Assembly: GCA_013180625.2 (NCBI GenBank)
Contig: SNVD02010163.1
Location: 186,001 to 250,000, forward strand
Direction of reading: 5' to 3'
From: Boswellia sacra
Taxonomy: Eukaryota; Streptophyta; Magnoliopsida; Sapindales; Burseraceae
DNA length: 64,000 bases
Shown here piece by piece: positions 22,773 through 34,482 of the stretch; positions within the stretch are counted from its first letter, which is position 1; every line of letters begins with the position of its first letter. A model generated the notes under the pieces. It had not been told where the DNA came from. It searched no databases and worked only from the letters and a program-made list of their open reading frames with translations. A program made the position numbers and the translations under genes.

Positions 22773-23104
22773 ATTTTAGGAGAAATTTTCGCTGACGAAC
22801 CTGAAATATATACGCTCTTGAGAATTTTGCCGGTCTGAATGATTGCAGTGCATGGAATGAAGCATTTGAGGCTATTTATAGAGAGCATTTGAGGACATTT
22901 TAGTCTTCTTCCAATCGTAAATATATAATCTTACCAACTTGTTTTAAACATTGGTTACATATGCACATTGATTAATCAATTAAACATTGATGTACTCGGT
23001 CATGAAATATATCTTAAGATAGAAAACAGTAAAACAAATATATTTAATATGTTGTGCAATTTGCAACATAGGTTACATATTAAGTAAAGAAAGCATGAGT
23101 CCTT

Positions 23105-23330
23105 GTAGAGTATAGCTGTTGTATCCATAAAATAGCTATTCATTTAGTATAAAAATCATAAACAAATATATAAAAATCGTAAAGAAGTAAATAAAAGTCG
23201 TAACGTAACTTTTATATAATTTTCACGCATGATTTTTATTTATTCGTTTACGACTTTTAAACGTCCATTTATAATTTTTATATAAAATAAACAGTTTTTG
23301 TATAGATACAGTAACTGTACCCAAGCCATT
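23105..23330. mobile_element. MITE (CTTGGGTACAG family), copy 1
   Basis: AT-rich, near-palindromic element built of inverted ATAAAAGTCGTAA / TTACGACTTTTAT words. It is bordered by TTGTATCCATAAAATAGC on one side and CAGTAACTGTACCCAAGCCATT on the other. Relatives lie near 29030-29255, 32060-32280 and 49583-49814. It sits 5' of the TPS gene. Confidence 0.6.
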
Positions 23331-23461
23331 TCCAGAAAACATACTATCACTCATGAGCAATTGTATAATTATGGCAAAAGCTGCACCGTGCATTTAACCC
23401 ACGCATACTTTCCTGTTTCTTAGCGGTTCATACCTCTAGGTTGAGATAAAAACTGAGGTAC

Positions 23462-24905
23462 TTAACACAAGACATCTTGTGGACCATGTTGTCTAAAAAC
23501 TCGAAACAGGAGGGCAACAGTGAATAGATCACAATCATGATCATCAGTGAGGTCAGGTTGTGCCTGAAAAATCTGATTTAGTTGATCATCAATCTCGGAC
23601 TCACAGTGATACGACACACTAAGACGACATATGCAGTTGATCAACCTAACTTTCTCAACTGGATCGTTTACATTTCTTTAACCTTTTGTTTCAGCTCTTA
23701 CACAAGTCTACCATTTAATTCATCAGGTTCCTAAAAGCAAGGGAAATGATAAATCAAGGGCAATTAATTTTATGAAGAAGAATACATATGTTTACGAATC
23801 TAATGATAATAGTAAAATAATATTAATTAATGTTTGAGATGCCAATTAATTCATCTAAATATCTAAGAAATAATTAAGTAAAAGCGCATGCAGGTAAAGT
23901 TACTGAATTAGGGCAGTGAGTGACCTAGAAATTTTATTTAGAGTGGGCACCACATAGTTTAGAATTAAAATAAATATGTAACTAAATATAATAATTAATA
24001 TTTAATTATATTTAAAATAATTTTCAAATAAATAAAAAATTAGATAACTTTTTTTTGTAGCTTATATATGTGTATGCGTAAGAATAAAATAATATATTAT
24101 AGTTTGAAAAAGTTTTATACTATATATATATATATAAGTTTTAAAGTCTTTTCATTATAATTAAATTAATATATTTTGAATAACATTGTTTTAACACTTT
24201 AAATTTAATATTTGGATTGCATTTTGATATTTTATGACTAGAAAAATTATTTTTTTGTACTATTTGAATACATAAATTCCAGATTGTATGTAAATTAATG
24301 TATTAATCATGAATTGAATTAAAAAAATAGAAAAATTTAGATTGATGATGTAGTATATATATCTATTGAAATATCTTTCAAATCCATTATGATTATTTAT
24401 ATTCTAAATAAATTGTATGAATATATGTATATCATGGTATTTCAATCATGCAATAACATAAAATAGAGATACGAGTGAACCCTTCTAATTATGTAACTCT
24501 AAAAGAAAGTTTTGTAGAAACAACATTTAAAGTTAAATATGAATCCAATAACATAATACATAATTTTTAAAATCAGGTAATTTTTATAAGAAAGTATATT
24601 TGCTAAAATGAAGTAATTTTTATATGAGAACATATTTGTGACAATTGAAACTTAAGAAGGTGTAAGGAAATTTAAAATTTACAGTGGGGGTCGGGCCCCC
24701 CAGTCTAAATGTAGGTCCGCCTATGAATTAGAGTGAGTAGGAGTGACCATGTTGGTGTGTTTCCGTATGCAAGTAGAAAAGTTTGCTAATGGACGAAAAA
24801 CTCGTTGCTTATTGTAGATGAAAGCTTGCAATGGCCCATATTTTAGGAGACAGTTCCGCAGATGAAACTGAAATATATGCTCTCAGAATTTTGCCGATCG
24901 ATATA
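23462..24905 (-). pseudogene. Terpene synthase fragment copy P3 (exons 2 and 1)
   Basis: Exon 2 (about 23470-23735) encodes INCICRLSVSYHCESEIDDQ and LFTVALLFRVFRQHG. A premature stop in its 5' part is shared with P1. The exon 1 block (about 24720-24900) reads MGHCKLSS then decays. The intervening intron matches 15135-16076 closely. No exons 3-7 follow on the 3' side; the copy is cut near 23455. Confidence 0.8.
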
Positions 24906-25611
24906 AACGTCTGCAGTGCGTGGAATATTACTACTTTTTTTCATGATGTGTCTATTAAATAATTTCTTACCTAGCCAGTTATCAAATTAGATAGATTAGA
25001 ATACATGATAGAAGCATTTAAAATTTTTAATGGCTGGCAATTAATTAATGCGTTTAAACTAATAATTTCATATTTCATTGTATATTTCAATAAATTAATA
25101 TAAAGTTATCATTATTTAGAAAGAGCACTAAATTATAAACGATAGCTTCGTGAAATGTTATGGACTCCTTATAAATTTTTATTCTTTATATTAATTAGTG
25201 CTGTGGGTGATTTTCGCTTTAACATGGGATGGGACCACGAATAAAGACATTTCGATGTGCAAGCTACTTTTCACAAATTAAAAAAATCATCCGCGTTCCC
25301 AGCCACTTGTCACCAGCTTTATTTATTTTGTTGTTTACAATTTACTTCAGCTTCACGTGTCTCTCCTTTAAATTGATTGATATGTAACGTATCATTATGT
25401 TCCTCTTCCTGTGAAATCTCCGTCCAGTTCTCATCTCCTAGTACTCTATATATTTTCTTTTCTTCGAACGCCTAGAAAATTGATGGATTGGAAAGAAAAA
25501 AATCGAAGATGAGAAAATTGAGATTCATGATAAAAATGTTTAATTTGATAGGAGTCGATGAAAATGAGAGAGTGCTATAAAAGAGATTGAAATTATCGTT
25601 TCAAAATGTTT

Positions 25612-26171
25612 TTACATAAGAACTTTTGTTGCAAATATAGGTGGATTTTCCGCTATGTGACACATGTATTTGAATGACCTTGTATCGTGTTGCCTTAATT
25701 TTATTGGTTTAGCTTTAGGCAAATTTTGATTTGTGCGTGTAGCAGCAATTCCTATTTTTTCAGGGATTGGCAAATTCCAATCGCTAGGATGGTTGGCTCT
25801 GAGACTAAAGTTAAGTAGCATCAATAACCTGACCGCTGTGTGCACAGGCAGCAACAATTGCATTCCAAATAACATCTCTTGTGGAAAACTCATTGAAACT
25901 GGAACAGAACGTTCTTAAAGAACTCATTTCAGCTGTGCCCCCCGTTTTGAGCACATCTTGCAATAATTGAATTCCAAGTTACTTGATCAGGAAAAACACA
26001 TTCAAGATTCGTACCATGTCCTGGACACACTTCAAGGCCTTGTTGAATTCTCCTTTCCAACCCACCATAACCTGAAACCATCGCATTCCACATAATTACA
26101 ACATCCTTAAATTCACTGTCTTCAAACAACTGCCTAGCTATTTCATTCTTCCACATTTCTTTTATAAACAT
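25612..26171 (-). pseudogene. PPR protein fragment, copy B
   Basis: Same fragment as at 16871-17464: FKDVVIMWNAMVSGYGG, CPGHGTNLECVFPDQVTW and the NSIIARCAQN block. The adjoining CNAIVAACAHSGQ-like part is frameshifted. Both copies share the same truncation, so the fragment was already broken before duplication. Confidence 0.65.
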
Positions 26172-26733
26172 ATTAACAGAAGCATTCCCTTCAAATCAAA
26201 TTCCAATCATGTAATCATAACAACCTTGCCCCCACCATGGGAAAAACAAAATGATTAGGTCTATTTCTTAATTTCTTCAATCATCAAATAAAACAAATTC
26301 ACTCTTTCTTCATAACATCCCAAAACAATGTACATTCCTATCATTGAAGTCCAACTAAACACATTTCTTGATAAAATTAATTAATATACATTATTGACGC
26401 AGTATATATTTATATTGTTAAGGTTATCATTTTTCTACATGAATTTATAGATGTAGGCTTAACTTGAGTATTTATTCTCTAATATGGCCCCTAACATGTA
26501 AGGGTTGCATGCACTTTCTTTACAATGTAGACCAAACCTCACATGTCTCAGTAGATCTTATAAGTAGACCGAACAACACATAACACTTGTTAATTTTTTT
26601 TTTAAAATAACACAAAAGGAATTCAAAACCTACGACCGTTCAATCAATATGATTCTGATTTCACACGTATTTACAACTTTTTCAAGAACCTTAAGCTTCT
26701 AGATATGAATTTAAATGACTTGAATATTTATTC

Positions 26734-26737
<4 letters not shown>

Positions 26738-26781
<44 letters not shown>
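26738..26781. repeat. (AT)n microsatellite
   Basis: About 44 bp of AT in duplication copy B. Copy A has only ATATATATAG at the same place (about 18055), so it expanded after duplication. Confidence 0.9.
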
Positions 26782-26782
<1 letters not shown>

Positions 26783-27648
26783 CCATTTATTTGTAGTTGT
26801 AGTTAATATTAGAGTATAAAAAATATAAACCTATAAATACAAGAAAAAACATAACAAAAATTAACAGCAACGACAACAATTGATCACTGATTTTTTTTCT
26901 TAATCTCAAAGGCCACACGTATATGACTTATAAATATGGACAGAGCTACTAAGGGACAATTGCCTCTCCTTTTTTTTTTCAAAAAATTAAAATTTATATC
27001 CAAATGTTACTTCTATGTTTAATTACTCTCAAATTTACCCAAAATCAAAATAAATTAATTACACTTTTCTTTCTCTTTTCTTTTAATTAATCAAATTTTT
27101 GAAAACCAAAACTTAATAGTTTTTTCTTTTAGTAACTAATCACTTTATTTGTGATTCATCTGATCGATATTAATCTTAGAATTTGGTGTCTATTGGTAGA
27201 TAAAAGTGTTCCTTTTTTTTGTTTGAATTTTGTATATTGTTGAAATTGTCAATCCATATCAATTAGAAGCTTTAAGACAGTACTTTTATTATTAAATTTT
27301 ATGAAAAATTCAGTTACAAAATCTAGAAAAGATCAATGATTAAATAATGATAGTTTTAAATATATGGATTCCAAAATAATATGATAAATTCTGTAACATA
27401 ATGCTTCAAAATATATAGTCATGTTGAAGACATTTTTACATCCATCAATATTAGATGCTTGTTATTTTTGTTAGAAATTTTTTAATATTACTATTGGTGG
27501 AACTTGCCTCTCATAGATAAATTTTAAGGCTCCGTCTATGCTTATAAAAATATTTAAATGATTTTTGGGATCCAACTATCGCTTGATAAATAATTTAAAA
27601 AAATGTTTATGGTTTGCTGTATATATAAGTTGAGCCAGTTTTATTTTT

Positions 27649-28699
27649 GGGAAAATTGAGAAAATAAACACAATTAGGGGGCCTTGTTGGAAAATGGACA
27701 CATCCTGAAAAATTTTCATGCCATAGGCACTTTCTTGATAAAAAGACTCAAGTACCCTTTGAAATTCAATTTATTCCTAAACTCTTTATTTCCCTCTTTC
27801 CTTCACTTCCCTCTTTCCTTTAGCTACCAGTTACCATGTCCTATTTCCATAACCGTGTCCGATTTCCATAATCGTCTGTTGTTGTCTAACTTCCAATACA
27901 CCGTCGAAAAGTGCAGTCTGAAACGCAGCAAGAGGAACGAGAAACTTATTCTAGGTTTGGGGATTTTAGATAGATTTTAGGGATTTTGAATTTGAGGATT
28001 TGAGTTTGAGTTCATATTTTGTATTTATTCTGTGTTTGTGGGGCTAAATGAAGTGTTATTTGGTTGATTTTTTGGTTTAATGTGTGTAAAAATGGTGAAA
28101 ATCGACGCGTTTCTTCGTGATGAAGAAGACATTCAATATGTCGAGTTGTGTCGGATGCAAATAATGTCGAGTGTCGAGTTGTGTCAGATGCAAGTAATGT
28201 CGAGTGTCGAGTTGTGTCGGATGCAAGGTAGTGTCGAGTGTCGGATTAATGTGTCTTCAAAAATAGACTGTTATCGAGAATCTAACACGACTCGACACGG
28301 TTCGACACATACGTGTCGAGTGTCGAGTTGTGTCGGATGCAAGGTCGTGTCGAGTGTCGGATTAATGTGTCCTCAAAAATAGACTGTTATCGAGAATCCG
28401 ACACGACTCGACACATAAGTGTTGAGTATTGAATGCGCAAGTCTTCGTGCAGTGTCGAGCGTCTGTCCAGCAAGCGCGCAAGTCTTCGCGCGATATATAG
28501 CTCTAAATATATCCCCATAGTTTGTAATTTGACCATTTCATCCCCGAAAAGAGTGTCGGATGCAAGTAATCTGATGCAAATAATTTCAAAGGGTATTTGA
28601 GTCTTTTTGTCAAGAAAGTGTCTATGGTATGAAAATTTTTCAGGATGTGTCCATCTTTCAACTAGGCCCCCTAATTTTGTCTATTTTCTCAATTTTCCC
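27649..28699. mobile_element. Mutator-like non-autonomous element, 1051 bp
   Basis: 118-bp terminal inverted repeats: 27649-27766 (GGGAAAATTGAGAAAATAAA...) and 28582-28699 (its reverse complement with few changes). It is flanked by TTTATTTTT at 27640-27648 and 28700-28708, a perfect 9-bp target duplication. The empty site is present in duplication copy A (GTTTTATTTTTCAAATGG near 18920). Long inverted ends plus a 9-bp duplication point to the Mutator superfamily. No transposase was seen. The interior has a TGTCGAG minisatellite and a 98-codon open frame without recognised similarity. Confidence 0.88.
28140..28430. repeat. TGTCGAG-based minisatellite inside the Mutator-like element
   Basis: Repeats of GTCGAGTGTCGAGTTGTGTC with GGATGCAAG.. 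spacers, then two copies of a longer unit ending AAAAATAGACTGTTATCGAG (near 28258 and 28374). The frame at 28080-28382 that reads through it (SVELCRMQ repeats) is a by-product of the repeat. Confidence 0.8.
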
Positions 28700-29029
28700 T
28701 TTATTTTTCAAATGGCTCTATAGTTGAACCGGGATCCTCTCTGCTCATATAATAATTGATGAAATCAATGTTTGTGAGTTCATGTGAACCCAATAAGAAA
28801 GTTAACAACTGAGTGGCAAATGACAGTACGGAGTCACCGGCAGAAAGTAAAATCTTAGGAGTTGAAGGTTTATGTGTGCTTTTTTAGAGAGAGGACAAAT
28901 GGGAACTCTGTCAAATATGCACTTTTACTCAATTATTTCTCAGAATATATAGATAGATACATGCACTGATACCAGATATGACATAATGATATCAAGATTT
29001 AGAGTTCGATTACAGTACAACAGTTATAC

Positions 29030-29255
29030 TAGTCCAGTAAAATTTTTGTATAAAAATCGTAAACTCATGAATAAAAGTTGTAAATAACAATATAAAAGTT
29101 GTAAATTATAATTATATAAATTAAATTCGTAAATCAGTAAGTATAAAAATTGTATTACAACATTTATATTACTTATTTACAACTTTTATATATCTGTTTA
29201 TAATTTTTATAAAAATTGATGTATGGTACATCAGATGTACCAAAGCCATTCCCTC
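29030..29255. mobile_element. MITE (CTTGGGTACAG family), copy 2
   Basis: Contains TATAAAAATCGTAAA / TTACAACTTTTATA inverted words and ends GATGTACCAAAGCCATT, as in the other copies. Left border is uncertain. Confidence 0.5.
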
Positions 29256-29559
29256 AAGAAGGACAATTATGCTAAACATGAACCAATTAAAGGGAAAGAC
29301 ATGAATTCGAACTAAATTGTGAAGAACAAAATAAATAAAACACTCGTGGCTCCCATGATGCACTTTTTAAGTTTATATATATAAACTTCGTAAACAAACT
29401 TGCAAATGAACCAAAAACTCTTTATCTTGTGCCCATATATAACTTCTAGCGGCTAATACCAAATATTGTTAATTTTAAAAATCTCGATGTCCCATAGCCA
29501 CTTACTTAAAAAGTTATACATATATATACTGTAGAATGACACCTATTTATAGAGCTTTA

Positions 29560-30055
29560 TGTCACAAGCTTAGAAGTTTGCGCAGCATGCTCGTGCGGCA
29601 ATTAGACAACTTGACTCAAAAGTTGCTAAGTAAGCCTTGATGCTACTCTTCTCGCTTAAGGAGAAAAAAGGACCGTTGAGCCGAAGAGCCTGTAGGCAAA
29701 GAAAAGAAGAGATGGAGACAAGAATTGCTAAACAAAAGAGCTTTGTATTATACTTGAAAGCTTTACAATGCTTGGATGCTTTGTGTATTTGTGGATTTCT
29801 GTGGATGCTTTACAAATGAGACGTGGAGGGGTTTATATAGTGAACCACCTCTCAAATGAATGGCCTAGATCTAATGCATCTAATGGTCCTAATTCATTAT
29901 TATCTACTAAGTTATCTAGATATATACAAGAGGATATTATCTACTAAATAATCTAGATAAATACAAGAGATAATTATAGAAGTTTATCTTGCTAGAGAAT
30001 TCTAGAAGATGGGCTTGGGCCTAGACTTTCTAGAAGCTGGGCCAAGCCTCTAACA
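29560..30055 (-). mobile_element. Copia-like LTR fragment
   Basis: On minus it begins TGTTAGAGGCTTGGCCCAG and has TATATAAACCCCTCCACG as a likely TATA region, followed by TTCAAGTATAATACAAAGC. It ends AGCTTGTGACA. TG..CA ends are present, but no matching target duplication was found, so the borders are tentative. Confidence 0.45.
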
Positions 30056-30464
30056 TCTCTGGGCCACTCTAGCAAGTAAATTGGGCGGGTCGTAACATTT
30101 AGGATACAAATATCTTCGTGTTTGACTCATGAGACCAAACCAAATATACGGATGTGGCACAATATAAAGCTTGGCGAATCTGTGGTAGATTGAGTAAAAG
30201 TCGTAAAAGCTAATAAATTTTTTATATATCATTTTCATTGATTCCTATCGAAAGAATTTTCTCATTAATCTCAATTTTCATCTTAAAATTATTATTGTTA
30301 TTATTAGTATTTTTTTATAGTCAATCAATTTTCTAGGCCTTCGAGGGAAAAGAAAATACATAGAGGGTACCACGAGATACGAACTGGAGAAGCTTTCAGA
30401 GGAATGAATCTAAAGAAATCGGAGGGACACTTCCGTACGTTTCATTCATATATATATATATATA

Positions 30465-31390
30465 TCAATCGATTTAAAGGAGAGACACGTGAATCTGAAG
30501 TAAATTGTAAACAATAAAATAAACAATTAGTTGCCAATCAGCAAAAATTTTAAATGCTTTTGCCATGTATTCTAATGTATCTAATTCATTAACCAGCTGG
30601 ATCCATAATTATTTCATAGATACATGAAAAAGAGTACTAATACTATGTTTATAATTCATTTACAGCTAATTTTTTATACAATCTGAGTTGACATAGTAAA
30701 ACTGGATGGATGGTTTCTATGTTATACAATTTAATATCTTTAATTTATTTGTTAATAATTAACATTGCTACCCCAAGCGTTTGGGCAAAGTAACACTCTT
30801 CCTCTTACCTTCAGTAAAGTAATATAAAGACCCCTAATTTTAAAATATCGTTAATCCATCCAGATAATTTTGCTCCCATTTATATTAAAAGATTTATTTA
30901 TTTATTTCTCTTAATAAAGGACAAAAATTTTTAAAACATTCATTTTTATTTACAAACCATTTTTTTTAAAATAATTTATTTACAAACCATTTTCTTCTTA
31001 ATTTTTATTTTAAAAATATAAATTTGTAAAAAAATAAAAGTTGGAAAGAAAACCATTTATACTACCATTTTCATTTTTCTACAAACCATTTTCTTTCCGA
31101 TTCTTATTCAAAAAAATCATTTTTTACAAACCATCTATATAAACCATTTCTATAAAAATTAAAAAAATAAATTTTTCGAGTCTTGTTGGCATTTTAAAAA
31201 TTTTTCTCCTTTATAAATAGAAATAAATAAAGAAATCTTATAATATAAATGATAGCAAAATTGTCTTTCTATAATATATTTAATAGAGAACTAATGATAT
31301 TTGAAAATTATGGGCCTTTATGTTTCTTCATTGAAGGTTGGGGGAAGAGCGTTACTTTATCCAAACGTTAAAGGTGACAATGTTAATTAC
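30465..31390. repeat. Left arm of a large inverted repeat around TPS copy P4
   Basis: Reverse complement similarity to 34483-35240, for example TCGATTTAAAGGAGAGACAC here against 35219-35238, and ATTTACAAACCATTT-rich DNA against AAATGGTTTGTAAAT. The block derives from the region 5' of TPS exon 1 (compare 16290-16680). Confidence 0.75.
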
Positions 31391-31659
31391 TCATTTATTT
31401 ATTTCATATCGTGAGGGATATTTTACTAACTCAGACAATATAAAAATTGGTTGTAGATAAGTTGTACATACAGGATTACTTTATGAGAATTTAAAAGTTT
31501 TAGTACTCTTTTACCATGTCTAGAATAGTTTATTATTTTCCATATCATGTGACTTAGTCAACAATATATACTCTTCTTCTTCTTCTTATTTTTTTTAAGC
31601 AATTTGGTTAATTATTGAAATGCTATAGAACTGTCCTTAATTGAATTGTTGTTCCTTAC

Positions 31660-31812
31660 ATTGCAGACTTTCAGGAAATCGACTCTTGTATATGTAGAAG
31701 AGTCGAAACAAAAGTTTAGAGAAATGTTACTAGCTTCCTTCAACAAATGATAGAGCTGTTGAGAAAAGTGGTTGTAATCAACTCCATATATTGTCTCGGT
31801 ATGTCAATCAGA
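31660..31812 (+). pseudogene. Terpene synthase exon 2 fragment
   Basis: TTGCAGACTTTCAGGAAATC onward matches the start of TPS exon 2 (compare 32929-33050): acceptor, E-I-D..VEESKQKF, then REMLLASF. It is cut off after about 150 bp. Confidence 0.6.
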
Positions 31813-32059
31813 TTAATTTATGTTAAACACAACTAATTAACTTCACTTATCAAATTAATGATTAGGATCTATATACTGTTGTAATTCTACCATAAGTTTT
31901 TCACACAACATGGTCCACAAGATGTCTTGTGTTAAGTACCTCAGTTTTTATCTCAACCTAGAGATATGAACCGCTAACAAACAGGAAAGTATACGTGAGT
32001 TAAATGCACGGTGCAACTTTTGCCATAATTACACAATTGCTCATGAGTGATAGTATGTT

Positions 32060-32280
32060 TCTAGAAATGGCTTGGGTATAGTTACTGTATCTATAGAGTA
32101 ACTGTTTATTTTATATAAATATTACAAACGGATATATAAAAGTCGTAGACGAATAAATAAAAATCATAAATGAAAATTATATAAAAGTTGTGTTGGGATT
32201 TTTATTTACTTGTTTACGATTTTTATACATCTGTTTATGACTTTTATACGAAATGAATAGCTGTTTCATTGGTACAACAT
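32060..32280. mobile_element. MITE (CTTGGGTACAG family), copy 3
   Basis: Inverted counterpart of the 23105-23330 element, carried along in the inverted duplication: GGCTTGGGTATAGTTACTG at the left, then AAAGTCGTAG and TTTACGATTTTTATAC words. Confidence 0.6.
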
Positions 32281-32617
32281 TTATACTCTAGAAGGACTCG
32301 TGTTTTCTTTACTTAATATGTTACCTATGTTGCAAATTGCAGAACATATTAAATATATTTGTTTTAGTGTTTTCTATCTTAAGATGTTTAATTAATTAAT
32401 CAATGTTTAATTAATTTATCGATGTACATATGTAACCAATGTTTAAAACAAGTTGGTAAAATTATATATTTACGATTGGAAGAAGACTAAAATGTCCTCA
32501 AATGCTCTCCATAAATAGCCTCAAATGCTTCATTCGATGCACCGTAATCATTCAGACCGGCAAAATTCTCAAGAGCATATATATTTCAGGTTCATCAGCG
32601 AAAATTTCTCCTAAAAT

Positions 32618-34223
32618 ATGGCCCATAGCAAGCTTTCCTCTGACAATAAGCAAGAAGTTTATAGTCCATTGGCAAACTTTGCTCTTTGCATATGGAAAGA
32701 CACCAATATCTTCACTTCTACTTTATCTCATTCGGTAACTCTACCTGCGGGCACTTTTACTTGATTATTTCTTAGGTGTATATACATGAATTAATTAGTA
32801 TCTCGCATATTAATTAATATTCTTTTACTCTATCAAGAGTCATTAGTTTCACTTCCGTCATCAGACTTCGTAAACATATATATTCTTCTCCATAAAATTA
32901 ATTGCCCTTGATTTACTGTTTTCCTTGCTTTCAGGAAATTGAATCGCAAGTTAGAGTTGTGGAAGAGCTGAAACAGAAGGTTAAAGAAATGTTACCAGCT
33001 TCCACAAACGATCCAGCTGAGAAAGTTAGCATGATCAACTCTATATGTCGTCTTGGTGTGTCGTATCGATTTGAGACTGAGATTGATGATCAACTAAATC
33101 ACATTTTTCAAACAACCTAACCTCACTAATGATCATGATTATGATGTGTTCACTGTTGCTCTTCTATTTGAAGTTTTAGGCAACATGGTTGCAAGATGTC
33201 TTGTGGTAAGCACCTTATCATCTGCATGCAAATAGGAGGATACCTTACGTTAATTACGCTTTTATTAAAAAATAAGGATCCACTACTTATCTAAATTTAC
33301 CTATGCTCTTACATTTGAATATTAATGAATGGTTGAGATGTATATATATTCCCTCTTCTCATTAATAAATTTTGTATAACTACCTATCAGAAACTTGCAA
33401 AAATATGAGATAAAAATGAGATAAGGAGGAGATCACTGTTTCTAATTAAATAGCAAGTTTTAAATAGACAGACACAACAAATTAAGTTTGAAAATTAAGA
33501 TTGATAATACTCCATAGAATCATCATAAATTTGGATCAGGTGTGTTTAACAAATTCAAGAACAATGAAGAAAATTTCAAGGAGAATTTGATGGACGATGT
33601 AAGGGGCATGTTGAGTTTATATGAAGCTACCCAATATTTGAGAATACACGGAGAGGATATTCTTGAGGAGGCTCTCAAATTCACCGTGGCTCATCTCAAG
33701 TCCTTGGCTGCCAAATCAATCCCTCATTTAGCAAAACATATAATTGATGGGGAACATTCCTTGCACAAATGTGTCCCAAGAGTGAAGGCTCGCCGATACA
33801 TCTCTTTCTACGAAGAAGATCATGAATCTAGAAACAATACTCTACTTTTGTTTGCAAAATTGGATTTTAATCGAGTGCAACTGCTGCACCAACAAGAGCT
33901 AAGCCATCTTTCAAGGTAAATGTTATAGCAATTTAATAATATTATATATGTTTTCATTGTAATAGAGAACTTGATGACTGTGCATGTTCGTGACATTTTC
34001 ATTGCAGTTGGTGGAAAGTGAACTTTGCACCAACGACCCCATATGAAAGAGACAGAATTGTGGAGATGGACTCCTGGACGGCTGCAATTTGTTTTGAGCC
34101 ATGTTAGTCCCGAGCCCGCGTAATACAAACTAAAGTCTTTGCGATTCACATAGTTATAGATGATACCTACAATGCATATGGTATACTTCCAGAACTCCAA
34201 AGATTCACAGACGCCTTCCAAAG
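32618..34223 (+). pseudogene. Terpene synthase copy P4, inverted, exons 1-4 only
   Basis: Exons on plus: 32618-32734, 32935-33205, 33540-33914, 34008-34223, with the same borders as the minus-strand gene. Damage: RPx8W has become SPx8W in exon 1; exon 2 has a 2-nt loss (frameshift after HIFQTT) and a further 1-nt loss; exon 4 has a stop (CCATGTTAG) and the metal motif is DDTYN instead of DDTYD. Exon 3 is open. No exons 5-7 follow; the sequence runs into a head-to-head repeat of exon 4. It is an inverted duplicate of 21152-22772, still carrying introns, so it arose from DNA and not from mRNA. Confidence 0.88.
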
Positions 34224-34477
34224 GTTGTTTATCAACAACTTCGCTCTCTTTGGTAAAATGTTATGATGATTCACGGATGCATGTGGTATATTGTATCACA
34301 ATAAGAGATACCGAAGTTGTTGATAAACAATCTTTGCAAGGCGTCTGTGAATCTTTAGAGTACTAGAGTATACCATAGGCATCGTAGGTATCATCTATAA
34401 TTATTTGAATCGCAAAAACTTTAGTTTGTACTACGCGGGCTCGGGAGTAACATGGCTCAAAACAAATTGCAGCCGTC
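34078..34477. repeat. Exon-4 hairpin: 166-bp inverted repeat with 68-bp spacer
   Basis: 34078-34243 (plus-strand TPS exon 4 plus donor) faces 34312-34477 (same sequence on minus), roughly 90% alike. The spacer 34244-34311 is derived from the intron behind exon 4. Any transcript through it would fold into a long hairpin. Confidence 0.85.
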
Positions 34478-34482
34478 TTTTT

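Larger units (their letters stand above)
23460..28920. repeat. Segmental duplication, copy B
   Basis: Direct-orientation counterpart of 14860-19130. It is longer because of an (AT)n expansion at 26738-26781 and the Mutator-like insertion at 27649-28699. A roughly 75-bp stretch (about 25190-25265) is also absent from or different in copy A. Confidence 0.85.

Noticed and set aside
22652..22888. 78-residue frame over TPS exon 1
   Set aside because: It is the wrong frame. The TPS start MAHCKLSS at 22772 with the RPx8W motif and the GT donor at 22655 is in another frame; the same shadow frame appears at 32502-32738.
23125..23300. Repeated ATAAAAATCGTAAA words considered as a CRISPR-like array
   Set aside because: The genome is plant nuclear, the words are inverted rather than regularly spaced direct repeats, and they belong to a MITE.
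28080..28382. 100-residue frame with SVELCRMQ repeats
   Set aside because: A product of the TGTCGAG minisatellite inside the Mutator-like element. No start context or similarity supports a gene.
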